Shown: positions 5,280-6,086 of the stretch, one piece after another | Position numbering within the stretch: position 1 is the first letter of the stretch | Layout: every line of letters starts with the position of its first letter | Source of the DNA: Anaerolineales bacterium UBA2232 | GTDB taxonomy: Bacteria; Chloroflexota; Anaerolineae; UBA2200 | Length of the DNA: 6,086 nt | Reading direction: 5' to 3' | NCBI GenBank assembly: GCA_002348045.1 | Contig: DDYO01000203.1 | Coordinates: forward strand, 1 to 6,086 | The notes under the pieces: generated by a model | The model's database searches: none | The model's input: only the letters and a program-made list of their open reading frames with translations | Told to the model about the DNA's origin: nothing | Made by a program: the position numbers and the translations under genes

Positions 5280-6086
5280 CTAGCCATTCTGCACCAACTG
5301 CAGGTACACGTCTTCCAGGGAACGGCGCAGCTCACCGACAAACTGCACCTCGGCGCCTACACCAACCAGCAGGCGAACTAGCTCCGGGTTGTGGGCTTCC
5401 GGGTCGTCCAACGCCACCAGCAGCTTGTTGTCCACCTGCTGGGCCGACTTGACAAAGGGATGCTGGGCTACGGCCTCAGCCATCCCAGCATCGGCGCGGC
5501 GCAGATGAAAGACGACCTTGCGGCCAAAGAACTCGGTGCGCAGGCGGGCCGGCGTGTCCACCGCCAGCAAGCGCCCTTTGAAAACGCCAACCCGGTCACA
5601 GAGGCGGTCGGCCTCGTCCAGGTTGTGGGTGCAGAGAAATACCGTGCGGCCTTCGTGGCGCAGGTGGCCGATGGACTCGCGAACGAGGAGGGCAGCCTCG
5701 GGGTCCAGAGCAGCCGTGGGCTCGTCCAGGAAGACGACCTTGGGCTCGTGCAGGAGAGCCCGGGCCAACGCCAGCTTTTGCTTCATTCCCTTGGAGAAGG
5801 TTGCCGCCGCGTCATCCCGCCGGTCCCACAGGCCAAAGAACTGCAAGTATCGCTCCACCTGGCCGAGTACATCCTTGACCTCGTAGAGCCGGGCAAAGAT
5901 CTCCAGGTTCCGCTGGGCGCTGAGGGTATCATACATCCCGGGGGTCTCGGTGAGGATGCCTACCGTGCGGCGGATGCTGCCATCCTGCTGCCCCACGCGG
6001 TACCCATTCACCACCGCCGAGCCGCTGCTGGGAGCGATGAGGGCGGCCAGCATACGCACCGTAGTGGTCTTGCCGGCCCCGTTGGG
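5280..6086 (-). CDS. ABC transporter ATP-binding protein, ABC-2 exporter type (N-terminus off window)
   Basis: The frame stays open from the right edge to a TAG complementary to 5280-5282, giving 268 residues. The first visible residues, PNGAGKTT, are the Walker A loop, so only some 30-45 N-terminal residues should be missing. The GTG at 6059 is internal and not the true start. Using positions from the first visible residue, the Q-loop region is ILTETPG (44-50) with Glu in place of the usual Gln, the signature is FSKGM (97-101) instead of LSGGQ, Walker B is VVFLDE (117-122), the D-loop is ALDP (126-129), and the switch His is H154 in CTHNLDEAD. The SKGMKQ signature and Q-loop Glu are common in ATPases of ABC-2 exporters (CcmA/NatA type), so they do not suggest inactivity. 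A regulatory C-terminal extension runs from about 185 to 268. The protein powers export with the permease encoded just downstream. The operon promoter must lie beyond the window. Confidence 0.93.
   Translation of the reverse strand, partial: PNGAGKTTTVRMLAALIAPSSGSAVVNGYRVGQQDGSIRRTVGILTETPGMYDTLSAQRNLEIFARLYEVKDVLGQVERYLQFFGLWDRRDDAAATFSKGMKQKLALARALLHEPKVVFLDEPTAALDPEAALLVRESIGHLRHEGRTVFLCTHNLDEADRLCDRVGVFKGRLLAVDTPARLRTEFFGRKVVFHLRRADAGMAEAVAQHPFVKSAQQVDNKLLVALDDPEAHNPELVRLLVGVGAEVQFVGELRRSLEDVYLQLVQNG

Noticed and set aside
5280..6086. Inactive ABC ATPase because of Glu in the Q-loop and SKGMKQ instead of LSGGQ
   Set aside because: Both changes are common in ABC-2 exporter ATPases, and Walker A, Walker B, D-loop and switch His are intact.

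Overview
The window comes from a GC-rich bacterial chromosome or metagenomic contig. It has dense gene packing, strong AGGAGG-type ribosome binding sites and no mobile elements, RNA genes or CRISPR arrays that I could see. The gene types are tandem PaaK/CapK-like adenylate-forming enzymes, a secreted PQQ-type propeller protein, and an ABC-2 exporter with an Ig-like/zinc-ribbon membrane protein. To me this mix resembles Chloroflexota (Anaerolineae-like) genomes. That placement is an inference from gene style, not a phylogenetic result, and I hold it loosely.

Left part, plus strand (1-1622): the 3' end of one PaaK/CapK-like gene runs in from the left edge. A complete second member of the same family follows (345-1622, 425 aa), starting behind a clear AGGAGG. 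The second copy keeps the nucleotide-binding motifs but has Thr where the first has the C-terminal Lys of the 'GK' motif. Such enzymes activate carboxylic acids as acyl-adenylates or CoA thioesters, and CapK-like members often sit in surface-polysaccharide clusters. No substrate can be named here.

Middle, plus strand (1623-3614): a 183-base spacer, visibly richer in A/T than the genes, carries a plausible sigma70-type promoter and a small dyad next to it. It precedes a gene for a 602-aa exported protein with a signal peptide, an eight-unit PQQ-like beta-propeller and a separate C-terminal beta-rich module of about 150 residues. The protein ends only 13 bases from the stop codon of the converging operon.

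Right part, minus strand (3628-6086): a compact operon reads leftward from the right edge. It encodes an ABC-2 type ATPase (N-terminus off the window, Walker A just inside), a six-helix ABC-2 permease, and a type I membrane protein with an extracytoplasmic Ig-like domain and a cytoplasmic four-cysteine zinc ribbon. The first two form an exporter. The third is the most interesting candidate for an undescribed accessory or sensory subunit.

Nothing here proves a new biological system. The best leads are the exporter-linked Ig/zinc-ribbon protein, the Lys-to-Thr PaaK-like paralogue, and the unnamed C-terminal module of the propeller protein.
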